A DNA stretch of 64,000 nt, taken from assembly GCA_965206615.1 (NCBI GenBank), contig CBDBKI010000005.1, positions 1,860,001-1,924,000 of the forward strand. The letters run 5' to 3'. Origin of the DNA: VXNE01 sp965206615 (lineage in GTDB: Bacteria > Pseudomonadota > Gammaproteobacteria > Pseudomonadales > Azotimanducaceae). Below the pieces are notes generated by a model. It worked only from the letters and a program-made list of their open reading frames with translations, did no database searches and was not told where the DNA came from. The translations under genes were made by a program, and so were the position numbers. Below are positions 8,241 through 16,635 of the stretch, piece after piece; within the stretch, counting starts at the first letter, position 1; each line of letters opens with the position of its first letter.

Positions 8241-11142
8241 TACCGTCGGCGCCATCGCGCGCAAGGAACTCGCGCTGTTCTTCGGCTCGCCGATCGGCTA
8301 CCTGTTTCTCGCCGCGTACCTTGGCGTCACGCTGTTCGTGTTCTTCTGGGGTGAGGCTTTTTTCGCGCGGAACATCGCCGACGTGCGGCCGATGTTCGAA
8401 TGGCTGCCGATCCTGCTGATCTTCCTGTCCGCGGCGCTCACCATGCGCATGTGGAGCGACGAGCGCCGGGTCGGCACGCTGGAGTTCGTCATCACGGTCC
8501 CGGCGAGCGCCTGGCGCTTCGTGGCGGGAAAGTTCCTCGCCTGCTGGATACTGCTGGTCGTCGCGCTCGCGATGACGGTGCCGCTGGCCATCACGGTGGC
8601 GGCCATCGGCGACCTGGACTGGGGTCCCGTCTTCGCGGGCTACGTCGCCGCGGCGCTTCTCGGCGCCGCCTACGTGTCGGTGGGCCTCTACGTCAGCGCG
8701 CGCACCGACAACCAGATCGTCGCCCTGATCCTCGCGACGTTCGGCTGCGGCATGCTCTACCTGGTCGGAAGCCCGTTCGTCGCGGAACTCTTCACCAACC
8801 AGATTGGCGAGGTGCTGCGCAGCCTCGGTACCGGGGCTCGCTTCGAGTCGATCGTGCGCGGCGTACTGGATCCCGGGGACCTCTACTACTACGTCTCCAT
8901 CGTCGGCGTGTTTCTGGCGCTGAACGTGCATGCGGTCGAAAGCCATGGCTGGGCAGAGGGCTCGTCGGGGCGGCATCGCATGAAACAGCGCGTCACCGCG
9001 TTGCTGGCGCTCAACTTCGTGGTCGCCAACGTGTGGCTCGCCGGCCTCGGCCTGCCGCGCTGGGATGTGACCGAGGGCCGGCAGTACACGATCTCGGACG
9101 CCACGCGGGCGTACCTGATCCAGCTGCGCGAGCCACTGCTGCTGCGGGGGTATTTCAGCGCCAAGACGCATCCGCTGCTGGCGCCGCTCGTGCCGCGGAT
9201 CACCGACCTGCTGCGCGAGTACGAAGTGGCCGCGGACGGCCGACTGCATCTCGAACTCATCGACCCGGCCGACGAGCCGGAACTTGAGGACGAGGCGAAC
9301 ACGAAGTACGGCATTCGGGCGGTGCCGTTCCAGGTGGCGGATCGCTACCAGGCGAGCCTGGTCAACTCCTATTTCGACGTGCTGGTGCAGTATGGCGACG
9401 AGTACGAAGTGCTCGGTTTCCGCGATCTCATCGAGGTGAAGGTCCGTGGAGAGTCCGATCTCGACGTGCAGTTGCGCAATCCCGAGTACGACATCACGCG
9501 CGCCATCAAGAAGGTGCTGTTCGGGTTCCAGGGTGGGGGCAGCGTGTTCGACAGTGTCGCCGCTCCGATCGCCTTCACGGGCTACATCTCGGCGGACGAC
9601 CGGCTCCCGGCCGCGCTGGTCGAGCTCAAGTCCGAGCTCGGCGGCGTGCTCGACGAGATGGCGGAGGCTTCGGGAGGGAAGTTCACGGCGGAGATCGTGG
9701 ACCCGGACGCGGGCGACGGGACGGTGGCCCGAGCGATCGCCGAGCAGTACGGCTTCTCGCCGATGGCCGCGAGCCTCTTCGACCTCAACACCTTCTACTT
9801 CTATCTGACGCTCTCGGACGGGGAGACGGTGGTGCAGACGACACTGCCGGAGTCGCTTGACGCGGAAGGTCTCAAGCGCAGCCTCGATGAAGGTCTGAAG
9901 CGCTTCGCGGAGGGGCTGCTGAAGACGGTGGCGGTGCACGCACCAGCTGCGCCGAACCCGTACATGCAGCAGCAGATGCCGACGCCGCCAGGCAATCAAT
10001 ACGAGGATCTGCGCCAGTTCCTGGCCGTGGACTTCGATGTCGAGTCCGCTACGCTCGATGCCGAGGGCATCGGCGCGGATGCCGGCGTGCTGCTGGTGGT
10101 CGATCCGGGCAGTCTCGGCGAGGAGGAGATCTTCGCGATCGACCAGTACCTGATGCGTGGCGGCACGCTCGTGATCGCCACGGGCGCGTTCGACGTCACC
10201 TCCACCGGTCAGTCGCTGATGGCCGCGCCACGGGCCACCGGCCTCGACGCCTGGCTGGCCCATCACGGCGTCACGGTGGACAAGACGTTCGTCATGGACC
10301 CGAACAACGCGGCCTTCCCGGTGCCGGTCCGACGCGAGGTCGCCGGATTCAGCTTTCAGGATCTCGTGATGCTCGATTACCCCTACTTCGTGGATGTGCG
10401 GGGCGACGGTCTCGCCGAGGACTTTCCCGCTACCGCGGAAATGCCCCAGGTCACCGTCGCGTGGGCGTCCCCGGTCGATGTGGACGAGGAACGCAACGCC
10501 GCGCGCGCGGTGCGTCCGCTGATGAAGAGTTCGCCCGGCGCATGGCGATCCGCGTCCACCGAGGTGATGCCGCGCGTGAGCGAGACGGGTCTCAGCCCCT
10601 TCGCCGCCGACGGACCGGTGGGCGAGAACGCGCTTGCGGTGGCGATCGAGGGACGTTTCGAGTCCTTCTTCGAGGAATCGCCGCTTCTCGACGAGGTCGC
10701 GGACGAAGCCGACGAAGACCAGGGAGAAGCCGACGAGGACGGCGCGGACCCGGATGAGGCGCCGGCCATCGGCGCGGTGACGAGCGTCATCGAGCGGTCG
10801 CCGGAGTCGGCGCGCCTGGTCGTCATCGGTTCGAGTTCCTTCATTGCGGACCGGACCATCCGCATGGTGGGCTCCGCGGACGGCACGCTGTACACCAATT
10901 CGGTCCAGCTCATGGCCAACCTCGTCGACTGGGCGGTGGAGGACCAGGCACTGATGACGATCCGGGGCCGCGGCCACTTCAATCGCACGCTGCCGTCGAT
11001 GCCCGAGGACGAGCAGCGCGTCTGGGAATACGTCAACTACGGTGTGGCCGTGCTGGCGGTCCTCGCCGTGTTCGTCATCAACCTGCAGCGTCGCGCGCGT
11101 CGGCGCAGGAACCAGGCAGCCTGGCTGGAGGATACGGCATGA
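8233..11142 (+). CDS. Fused ABC-2 permease and GldG-like extracytoplasmic protein
   Basis: A 969-residue protein joining two normally separate parts. Residues 1 to about 240 are an ABC-2-type permease with six hydrophobic helices (start FDTVGAIARKELALFFGSPIGY). From about residue 250 a second module starts MKQRVTALLALNFVVAN, a new membrane helix, then a large periplasmic domain of the GldG/IFT52-like class (LLVVDPGSLGEEEIFAIDQYLMRGG). A final membrane helix is AVLAVLAVFVINLQRRARRRR. An acidic Asp/Glu-rich linker lies near residues 820-840. An in-frame ATG at 8980 sits at the domain boundary, so internal initiation of the second module is possible. The end overlaps the DUF4340 gene by four bases. 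Confidence 0.85.
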   Translation: MFDTVGAIARKELALFFGSPIGYLFLAAYLGVTLFVFFWGEAFFARNIADVRPMFEWLPILLIFLSAALTMRMWSDERRVGTLEFVITVPASAWRFVAGKFLACWILLVVALAMTVPLAITVAAIGDLDWGPVFAGYVAAALLGAAYVSVGLYVSARTDNQIVALILATFGCGMLYLVGSPFVAELFTNQIGEVLRSLGTGARFESIVRGVLDPGDLYYYVSIVGVFLALNVHAVESHGWAEGSSGRHRMKQRVTALLALNFVVANVWLAGLGLPRWDVTEGRQYTISDATRAYLIQLREPLLLRGYFSAKTHPLLAPLVPRITDLLREYEVAADGRLHLELIDPADEPELEDEANTKYGIRAVPFQVADRYQASLVNSYFDVLVQYGDEYEVLGFRDLIEVKVRGESDLDVQLRNPEYDITRAIKKVLFGFQGGGSVFDSVAAPIAFTGYISADDRLPAALVELKSELGGVLDEMAEASGGKFTAEIVDPDAGDGTVARAIAEQYGFSPMAASLFDLNTFYFYLTLSDGETVVQTTLPESLDAEGLKRSLDEGLKRFAEGLLKTVAVHAPAAPNPYMQQQMPTPPGNQYEDLRQFLAVDFDVESATLDAEGIGADAGVLLVVDPGSLGEEEIFAIDQYLMRGGTLVIATGAFDVTSTGQSLMAAPRATGLDAWLAHHGVTVDKTFVMDPNNAAFPVPVRREVAGFSFQDLVMLDYPYFVDVRGDGLAEDFPATAEMPQVTVAWASPVDVDEERNAARAVRPLMKSSPGAWRSASTEVMPRVSETGLSPFAADGPVGENALAVAIEGRFESFFEESPLLDEVADEADEDQGEADEDGADPDEAPAIGAVTSVIERSPESARLVVIGSSSFIADRTIRMVGSADGTLYTNSVQLMANLVDWAVEDQALMTIRGRGHFNRTLPSMPEDEQRVWEYVNYGVAVLAVLAVFVINLQRRARRRRNQAAWLEDTA

Positions 11143-12068
11143 GGCAGTGGCCGCTCACCGTGCTGCTTGGGGTGCAGGTGCTCGTGGTGGCCCTCGTGTG
11201 GGGCCTGCAGACGGGTGCCAGCGACGAGCCGGAACCGTTCCTCCACTTTGCGGCGGACGCGGCGGACTCGATCACCCTGTCGGACGACGAGAATTCGGTG
11301 ACCCTGGCAAAGGTGGACGACGCCTGGACGCTGGCCGACGGGCTCCCGGCGGATGGGGGCAAGGTCGACCGGGTTCTGGAGAAACTGGCCGACGCCGCCG
11401 GTGGATGGCCGGTGGCGACGAGCGAGTCCGCCATGGCACGCTTCGAGGTGACCGACGACGCGCACCAGCGCCGCGTGCGGGTCGAGGCCGGCGGGGACAC
11501 CCTTGCCGACGTCTATCTCGGTACGTCGCCGACCTTCCAGAAGGTGCATGCCCGGCACGCCGCGGGTGGACCGGCCTACGCCATCGACTTCTCGAACTAC
11601 GAGGCGGGCACCAAAGCCTCGGACTGGCTACGAAAGTCGCTCCTGCAGCCGGACGGTGCCCTGCAGGCCGTCGAACGCGTCGGCGCAGCGGGATGGACGC
11701 TCGAGTCCACGGACGACGGCTGGGCGATGGCCGACGTCACGGTCGATCAGGACGAAGCGGCGGAGTACACGGCGCGTTTCACGGGGCTCAGCATGCTGGC
11801 ACTGGTCGATGTCGCACTGCCCGAGTCGCCCACGGTGCGCTTCGTCCTCACGGACGACGCGGGCGGGCACGAACTGGCCCTGTATCACCTCGAAGAGGAG
11901 GATGACTACGTCGCCACCTCGAGCCGGTTCGCGGGCGAGTTCGAGATCGCGAAGTACGTCGCGGAGCGGCTCGACGCCACGGCCGAGGACTTTGCGGTGG
12001 ACGAGGCGGAAGCTGGGGACGGTGCGAGCGAGCCGGACACTGCCGTGGAGGAGCCCGCGGCGTCGTAG
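11139..12068 (+). CDS. DUF4340 protein, partner of the gliding-type ABC system
   Basis: A 309-residue protein with one N-terminal signal anchor (QWPLTVLLGVQVLVVALVWG) and a periplasmic domain. Repeated beta-rich segments such as WTLADGLPADGGKVDRVLEKLADA and RRVRVEAGGDTLADVYLG are characteristic of DUF4340. These proteins are regularly encoded next to GldG-like ABC genes and presumably form part of the same envelope complex. The four-base overlap with the fused permease supports co-translation. The C-terminus (about residues 285-309) is an acidic, low-complexity tail. Molecular function is not known for the family. Confidence 0.8.
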   Translation: MRQWPLTVLLGVQVLVVALVWGLQTGASDEPEPFLHFAADAADSITLSDDENSVTLAKVDDAWTLADGLPADGGKVDRVLEKLADAAGGWPVATSESAMARFEVTDDAHQRRVRVEAGGDTLADVYLGTSPTFQKVHARHAAGGPAYAIDFSNYEAGTKASDWLRKSLLQPDGALQAVERVGAAGWTLESTDDGWAMADVTVDQDEAAEYTARFTGLSMLALVDVALPESPTVRFVLTDDAGGHELALYHLEEEDDYVATSSRFAGEFEIAKYVAERLDATAEDFAVDEAEAGDGASEPDTAVEEPAAS

Positions 12069-12425
12069 TCGGTCCTGCGCCCCATGCATGGGTCAGAGAT
12101 AGGCGTCGTTGCGGGTCGACGGCGGGGAACGCGGTGGACATGTGCCGTGTGGCCGCCTCCCAGGCGGCGCGTTCCCCAGGATCCCAGGTTCCCCGCAGCC
12201 GGTACTCCTCGCCGCCGAACAGCCGCGACTTGAACGCGAGCATTTCCTGCCGCCTGAACACGATCGCCCCCGGTTGGCCCCAGCGTGAGCACACAGGATG
12301 GCACGGATCGGTACGCCGCGCGGATGTCAGCGGAGCGGCGGGGTGGCGGCGTGGGTCCGGTGCTTGACTTTGGGCAGCGTCGTGCGAGAGTGCCGCCCTT
12401 TCACGACGCAGGCGCCGGAGCCGAC
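12069..12425. other. Intergenic stretch with a possible minus-strand gene remnant
   Basis: No plus-strand gene is apparent. On the minus strand, from 12294 down to about 12115, a frame encodes a natural-looking peptide (with FKSRLFGGEEYRLRGTWDP). It would need a frameshift to reach a stop at 12093-12095. No family is recognised and no RBS is evident. I treat it as a possible decayed small gene, not a firm one. Confidence 0.3.
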
Positions 12426-13220
12426 ATGAAGGGATACATCAAGCAGACGATCGCATGCTGCGCGGCATTGGCCGCGCTCGCCCTCGGGCCGGGGATCCAG
12501 GCGGACCTGGCCGGCGCGCTCGCCGACGAGGGTCGCGCGGCAGAGGATCGCGCGCGGGACGCGGGGCGCAAGCCGGCGGAGGTGATCGCATTCCTCGGCA
12601 TCGGCTCCGGCATGACCGTCATGGACCTGATGGCCTCCAGCGGGTATTACACGGAAGTGCTGTCGCTGGCCGTCGGCCCGACCGGCAAGGTCTACGCGCA
12701 GAATCATCCGATGTTCCTGCAATTCAGGGACGGCATGTACGACAAGGCGATGGTGGCGCGGCTCGCCGACGGCCGTCTCGGCAACGTCGAGCGCGTCGAC
12801 CGCGAACTCGCGGAACTCGGCGTGGAACCGGGCTCGCTGGACGCCGCGTTCACCGCGCTCAACTTCCACGACGTCCACAACGGCCTGGGCGAAGGCTCGG
12901 GCGGGGACGACGCGGCGGTGGGGTACCTGCAGGTCATCAAGGCCTTGCTGAAGCCCGGCGGGGTGCTCGGCCTCGTCGATCACTACGGGGATTCGGACCA
13001 GGACAACGCGAGCCTGCATCGGCTGCACGTGGACGCCGCGTTGCCGATCCTCGAAGCCTCCGGCTTTGAAATCGAGTCCTCGGATCTCCTGCGCAATTCG
13101 GAGGACGACCGGACGACGATGGTCTTCGATGCGGCGATCCGCGGACAGACCGACCGCGTGCTCTACAAGCTGACGAAGCCGGCCGAAGCCTCCGAGGACA
13201 GCGCTCCGGCGGAGTCCTGA
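12426..13220 (+). CDS. Exported methyltransferase-like protein
   Basis: A 264-residue protein with a signal peptide (KGYIKQTIACCAALAALALGPGIQA) followed by a class I SAM-methyltransferase fold: VIAFLGIGSGMTVMDLMASSGYYTEVL for motif I, and an FTALNFHDV region after strand 4. Motif I is degenerate: the usual DLGxGxG is replaced by DLMASSG. Homologues with this signal peptide plus methyltransferase-like domain are common in proteobacteria, and their role is unclear. Because it is apparently exported, SAM-dependent catalysis is doubtful unless the signal is not cleaved. The ATG at 12426 is chosen because it begins the signal peptide. It appears to be transcribed on its own. Confidence 0.75.
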   Translation: MKGYIKQTIACCAALAALALGPGIQADLAGALADEGRAAEDRARDAGRKPAEVIAFLGIGSGMTVMDLMASSGYYTEVLSLAVGPTGKVYAQNHPMFLQFRDGMYDKAMVARLADGRLGNVERVDRELAELGVEPGSLDAAFTALNFHDVHNGLGEGSGGDDAAVGYLQVIKALLKPGGVLGLVDHYGDSDQDNASLHRLHVDAALPILEASGFEIESSDLLRNSEDDRTTMVFDAAIRGQTDRVLYKLTKPAEASEDSAPAES

Positions 13221-13343
13221 CGCGGGGCGCCGTGTGTTTGGAACGGCTGGCAGGATGATTGACGCCATGGGGAGCCTTGACTTTGCACCCTGCGGTGTCA
13301 ATGTGAGGCCGGAGTTTGCGCGCGCCAGGGAGACCGGCCAGCC

Positions 13344-13970
13344 GTGACCATCGATCTCTACACGTTCCCCACCCCGAACGGGCGCAAGATCTCGATCGCA
13401 CTCGAAGAGTTTGAACTCGACTACGAAGTGCATCCCGTGCACATCGGCAAGGACGAGCAGTTCGAGCCGTCGTTTCTCGCGATCAGCCCGAACAACAAGA
13501 TTCCGGCGATCGTCGATCGCGACAACGGCAGGTCCATGATGGAGTCTGGCGCGATCCTGCTCTATCTCGTCGACAAGACCGGCCGCTTCGGCGGGGCCGA
13601 CCGCTGGACGACCCTGGAGTGGCTCATGCTGCAGATGGGGGGCATCGGGCCGATGCTCGGTCAGGCGCACCACTTCCTGCGCTTCAACGTCGGCAAGGCG
13701 CCCTACGCGGAGGAGCGCTATGCCGCGGAAGCCAGGCGACTCTACGGCGTTCTGGACCGGCGCCTGGCGGACCGGGCGTACCTGGCGGACGAATACTCGA
13801 TCGCGGACATGGCGACCTGGCCGTGGATCTCGCGTTACGAGTGGCAAGGCATCGACTGGGCGGACTTCCCGAACCTGAAACGCTGGTACATCGAGATCGC
13901 CGGAAGGCCGGCCGTGCAGCGGGGCTACGACGTGCCCATGAAGGTCAACGACATCCCGATCCCCGACTGA
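13344..13970 (+). CDS. Glutathione S-transferase, YfcG/Ure2p-like
   Basis: A 208-residue cytosolic GST. The N-terminal thioredoxin domain reads TIDLYTFPTPNGRKISIALEE, with the TPNGRK motif of the nu-class/YfcG group in which Thr/Asn interact with glutathione. SPNNKIPAIVD carries the cis-proline and MMESGAILLYLVD the glutathione-binding Glu-Ser pair. The C-terminal helical domain includes YSIADMATWPWI, the N-capping hydrophobic staple motif. YfcG-type enzymes act as disulfide reductases. The start is GTG. It runs in the same direction as the following DUF3108 gene with only 16 bases between them, so an operon is likely. Confidence 0.9.
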   Translation: MTIDLYTFPTPNGRKISIALEEFELDYEVHPVHIGKDEQFEPSFLAISPNNKIPAIVDRDNGRSMMESGAILLYLVDKTGRFGGADRWTTLEWLMLQMGGIGPMLGQAHHFLRFNVGKAPYAEERYAAEARRLYGVLDRRLADRAYLADEYSIADMATWPWISRYEWQGIDWADFPNLKRWYIEIAGRPAVQRGYDVPMKVNDIPIPD

Positions 13971-13986
13971 GCCGGGAGGCTGCGGC

Positions 13987-14754
13987 GTGGTCAGACGGTT
14001 CCTGTGCATCCTGTCGACCGCCGCGGTGCTCGCGACCGCCGCGGTGCTCGCGACCGCCACGCTACTCGCGACCCCCGCGCACGCGCTCGAACTGGAGTAT
14101 CGCGGCCACATCGCGGGTGCGGAAGCGGGCTCGGCCCGGGTGCATGTCGAGCGCGACGGAGCGCGGTACGCGGTCCGGGGCAGGATCAGGACGCGCGGCG
14201 TGTGGGACATACTGTCTCCCTGGAACGCGCGTTTCACCGTGACCGGACGCATCGAGGACGGGCAGGCCGCGCCGGAGGAACTGGTGCTGCGTGAGGAGGA
14301 CCGTCGCAAGGACCGCACCGTCCGCGTTGCCGCCGGGGTCCTGCACCAGGTCAAGAACGGCGCCGAGCGTCCGGAGCGGGCCGCTCCGGACGGGGTCGAC
14401 CTCGTATCCGCGTTGTGGGTGACGCTTCGCTGCGACGCCGAGCAGGTGCTCAACAACGGGCGCCACACCTACACGATGACGCGTACCGATCACATGTTGG
14501 GCGAGAACGGCACGGAGCGGTGCCTGTACGACATCGTGGACGACGACGGGGAGCGCTCGACCGGACGCATCGAGTTCGGTCTGCGCCACGACCGGCGCGT
14601 GCCATTGAAGATCGAACTGGTCGACAGCGTCAGGAGAGGCCTCGAACTGGTCGCGGCGCGGGTCATGCCGGCGGCCGCAGAAGCCGACGACGAGACGCGG
14701 GACGTCACGGCGTCCGAGGGAGAACCCCTCTCCCTGTCAGTGCAAACCGACTGA
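13987..14754 (+). CDS. DUF3108-like periplasmic protein
   Basis: A 255-residue protein with a cleavable signal sequence ending ATPAHA, followed by ELEYRGHIAGAEAGSARVHVE, the typical opening of DUF3108 beta-sheet proteins. The predicted location is the periplasm. The signal region is internally repeated: ACCGCCGCGGTGCTCGCG occurs twice in tandem (14028-14063), lengthening the hydrophobic core. The start is GTG at 13987. DUF3108 proteins have no agreed function. An unrelated beta-rich outer-envelope protein cannot be excluded. Confidence 0.65.
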   Translation: MVRRFLCILSTAAVLATAAVLATATLLATPAHALELEYRGHIAGAEAGSARVHVERDGARYAVRGRIRTRGVWDILSPWNARFTVTGRIEDGQAAPEELVLREEDRRKDRTVRVAAGVLHQVKNGAERPERAAPDGVDLVSALWVTLRCDAEQVLNNGRHTYTMTRTDHMLGENGTERCLYDIVDDDGERSTGRIEFGLRHDRRVPLKIELVDSVRRGLELVAARVMPAAAEADDETRDVTASEGEPLSLSVQTD

Positions 14755-14808
14755 CGTCTTCAGCGCCAGGCTCTGGCGGCTCTCGTCGGCGACCCGATCC
14801 TGCGGGCG

Positions 14809-15828
14809 TCAGTCGTCGTGTGGACCGGTAGCGAGTCTTTCGAGTTCCTCGCTGGACGCCACGGTCTTCCCCGAGAAGTCGACGTTGCGGAACACCAGAT
14901 CCGAGGCGTGGACGTTCGCGAAGGTCGTGCCGGCGAAACGGCAATCGACAAACTCGCAATTCTCGAGGTCCGAACGCTCGATGCGCAGGTCCCGGACACG
15001 GAACAGGTCGCGTCGGTCGAGGCCCCTGACCCAGTCGGCGTGACGCAGGACGCAGCCGGCGAGCCGGGTCCCGAGACAGGTGAAGCCTCCCACCTGAAGT
15101 CCCGTCAGCGTGACGTCCGAGAGTGTGGTGTCGTCCAGCACCCAGTTCCTCCCGGCCACACCGTTGAGCGAGAGGCCCTCTATCGCGGCGCCGTTGCGCA
15201 GCACCATCGCGGTCAGCTGCACGCCGTTCCAGCGCGCGTCGCGGACCGTCGCGTGCGACCACGCGATGCCGGAGGCCTGCACGGCGTTGAGCCGGCTGGT
15301 CGTGAAACGCGACGAGACCAACCGCCAGTCGGCCAGTCGTACGGCATTGCACTGGTTGTCCGAGACCTCGCCGTCGTCGATGCTCACGCCGTCGAGATAC
15401 GAGGCCCGTAACCCGTTGCGGGCGAAGACCGCCTGGCCGCACTCGAGCTTCTCCAGCGCGCCCGCCTGCAGGTCGTTGTCCGTGAACTCGGACTCCGACA
15501 GTCGCAGTCCGGCGATGCGTACGAGGTGGAGCCTGTTGCCATGGCATCGAAAGTTCTCGCCGACCGGCGGTTCGGCCCTGGACAGGGTCGCGGAATTGCT
15601 TTCGTTGACCCATTCTTCGGTGCGCAGTGCTGCCCCGAGGGTCTTCGAGGCCTGCTCCAGGACGTTCTGTATATCGCGGCCGATGCCGCCGAAGGGGCGC
15701 CGCGGGTCGTCGGATGTCTCGCGCGACGATCGCTGGCGCGCGAGGGCTTCCAGCCTCGAGGCCGCCTCCTCCCGCGTCAACTCGCCACGTTCGCGCATCG
15801 CCAGGATGCGTTCGATTTCGTCACGCAT
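14809..15828 (-). CDS. Pentapeptide-repeat-like protein with SHOCT-type N-terminus
   Basis: A 339-residue protein on the minus strand. Residues 1-30 (IERILAMRERGELTREEAASRLEAL) resemble the short SHOCT-type oligomerisation helix pair. From about residue 90 onward the chain follows a loose five-residue beta-helix periodicity (LRLSESEFTDNDLQAG, LRIERSDLENCEFVDCRFAGTTF), as in pentapeptide-repeat proteins. Such right-handed beta-helices often bind protein or DNA surfaces; the target is unknown here. It is convergent with the DUF3108 gene and stands apart from the rubredoxin gene, which also runs leftward 70 bases upstream. Confidence 0.75.
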   Translation of the reverse strand: MRDEIERILAMRERGELTREEAASRLEALARQRSSRETSDDPRRPFGGIGRDIQNVLEQASKTLGAALRTEEWVNESNSATLSRAEPPVGENFRCHGNRLHLVRIAGLRLSESEFTDNDLQAGALEKLECGQAVFARNGLRASYLDGVSIDDGEVSDNQCNAVRLADWRLVSSRFTTSRLNAVQASGIAWSHATVRDARWNGVQLTAMVLRNGAAIEGLSLNGVAGRNWVLDDTTLSDVTLTGLQVGGFTCLGTRLAGCVLRHADWVRGLDRRDLFRVRDLRIERSDLENCEFVDCRFAGTTFANVHASDLVFRNVDFSGKTVASSEELERLATGPHDD

Positions 15829-15898
15829 GGATCGTCTTCCCGTCGCAAGTGGACATCCTCCGGCGTTCCGAAGGAACCTCTGATCAATCAGAGCTTCC

Positions 15899-16066
15899 CT
15901 AACCTATCTCAACCATCTCGAAATCGCTTTTTGGGGTGCCGCATTCGGGGCACAGCCAGTCTTCGGGTACGTCCGCCCACGCCGTGCCCGGCGCGATGCC
16001 GTCGTCGGCGTAGCCGGCGGCTTCGTCATAGATGAACCCACAGGTCATGCATTGCCACTTCTTCAT
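15899..16066 (-). CDS. Rubredoxin
   Basis: A 55-residue complete rubredoxin: CMTCGFIYDEAAG and WLCPECG provide the four cysteines (C6, C9, C39, C42) that bind a single iron. The length is exactly that of stand-alone rubredoxins. A perfect Shine-Dalgarno AAGGAGG precedes the ATG at 16066. The start overlaps the stop of the upstream HIT gene (ATGA), so the two are translationally coupled. Rubredoxins donate single electrons to oxygenases. The divergent diiron-protein genes that begin 570 bases away are natural candidate partners, which is inference from position. Confidence 0.95.
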   Translation of the reverse strand: MKKWQCMTCGFIYDEAAGYADDGIAPGTAWADVPEDWLCPECGTPKSDFEMVEIG

Positions 16067-16473
16067 GTCTCGATTGCCTCCTTGATCCGTTGTGCGCGTG
16101 CCGCGAGTTCGGATCCGGCGAGCGGAGCGCCGGCCGCCGGGGCGCTCCAGACGGGGTCCGGCCACGCGGCGTCGTCGGTGCGGCGCGCGATGATGTGTAC
16201 GTGTAGTTGGGGCACCTGGTTGCCGAGTGCGGCGACGTTGATCTTGTCGGCCGCCACGATGCGTCCGAGTGCCCGTGAAACCCGCTCGATTTCCTCGAAC
16301 AGTGTGCTCCGGTCCGGGGCCGGCACGTCGTGCAGGTCGCGCAGACCGGCGATACGCGGGACGAGAATCACCCAGTGGAACCGTGGATCCCGCGCCAGCA
16401 GCGCCGTGCAGAGCGACAGCTCGCAGAGCTGCTCGCTGTCGGCGACAAGTCGTGGGTGCAGTGTAAACGTCAT
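16063..16473 (-). CDS. HIT-family protein
   Basis: A 136-residue histidine-triad protein: the motif PQLHVHIIAR near residue 100 matches the HIT signature with the first position Gln, as in several bacterial HIT proteins. The N-terminal half contains FHWVILVPRIAGLRDLHDV, the usual strand that cradles the nucleotide. HIT proteins hydrolyse or transfer nucleoside phosphates (AMP-lysine, dinucleotide polyphosphates); the substrate is not predictable here. It overlaps the rubredoxin start by four bases, so both are made from one minus-strand message divergent from the diiron genes. Confidence 0.88.
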   Translation of the reverse strand: MTFTLHPRLVADSEQLCELSLCTALLARDPRFHWVILVPRIAGLRDLHDVPAPDRSTLFEEIERVSRALGRIVAADKINVAALGNQVPQLHVHIIARRTDDAAWPDPVWSAPAAGAPLAGSELAARAQRIKEAIET

Positions 16474-16635
16474 CGCGGGTCGATCCCCGGTTGCAGCGCG
16501 TCACCGGTGCCTCGCGAGGCGTTCCGATAACCTGGTTGAGAATCCTGAACCGGGCGGTATAGTACTTGGGTTCAGGGGCCGGCCTCGACCTGGAGAGGAT
16601 CGGCGAGGCCTCGATATCCTTACGGAGCAACTTTC

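Noticed and set aside
7888..10977. A minus-strand open frame of about 1030 codons
   Set aside because: It is antisense to the ABC ATPase and fused permease, of Arg/His-rich composition, without RBS or domain.
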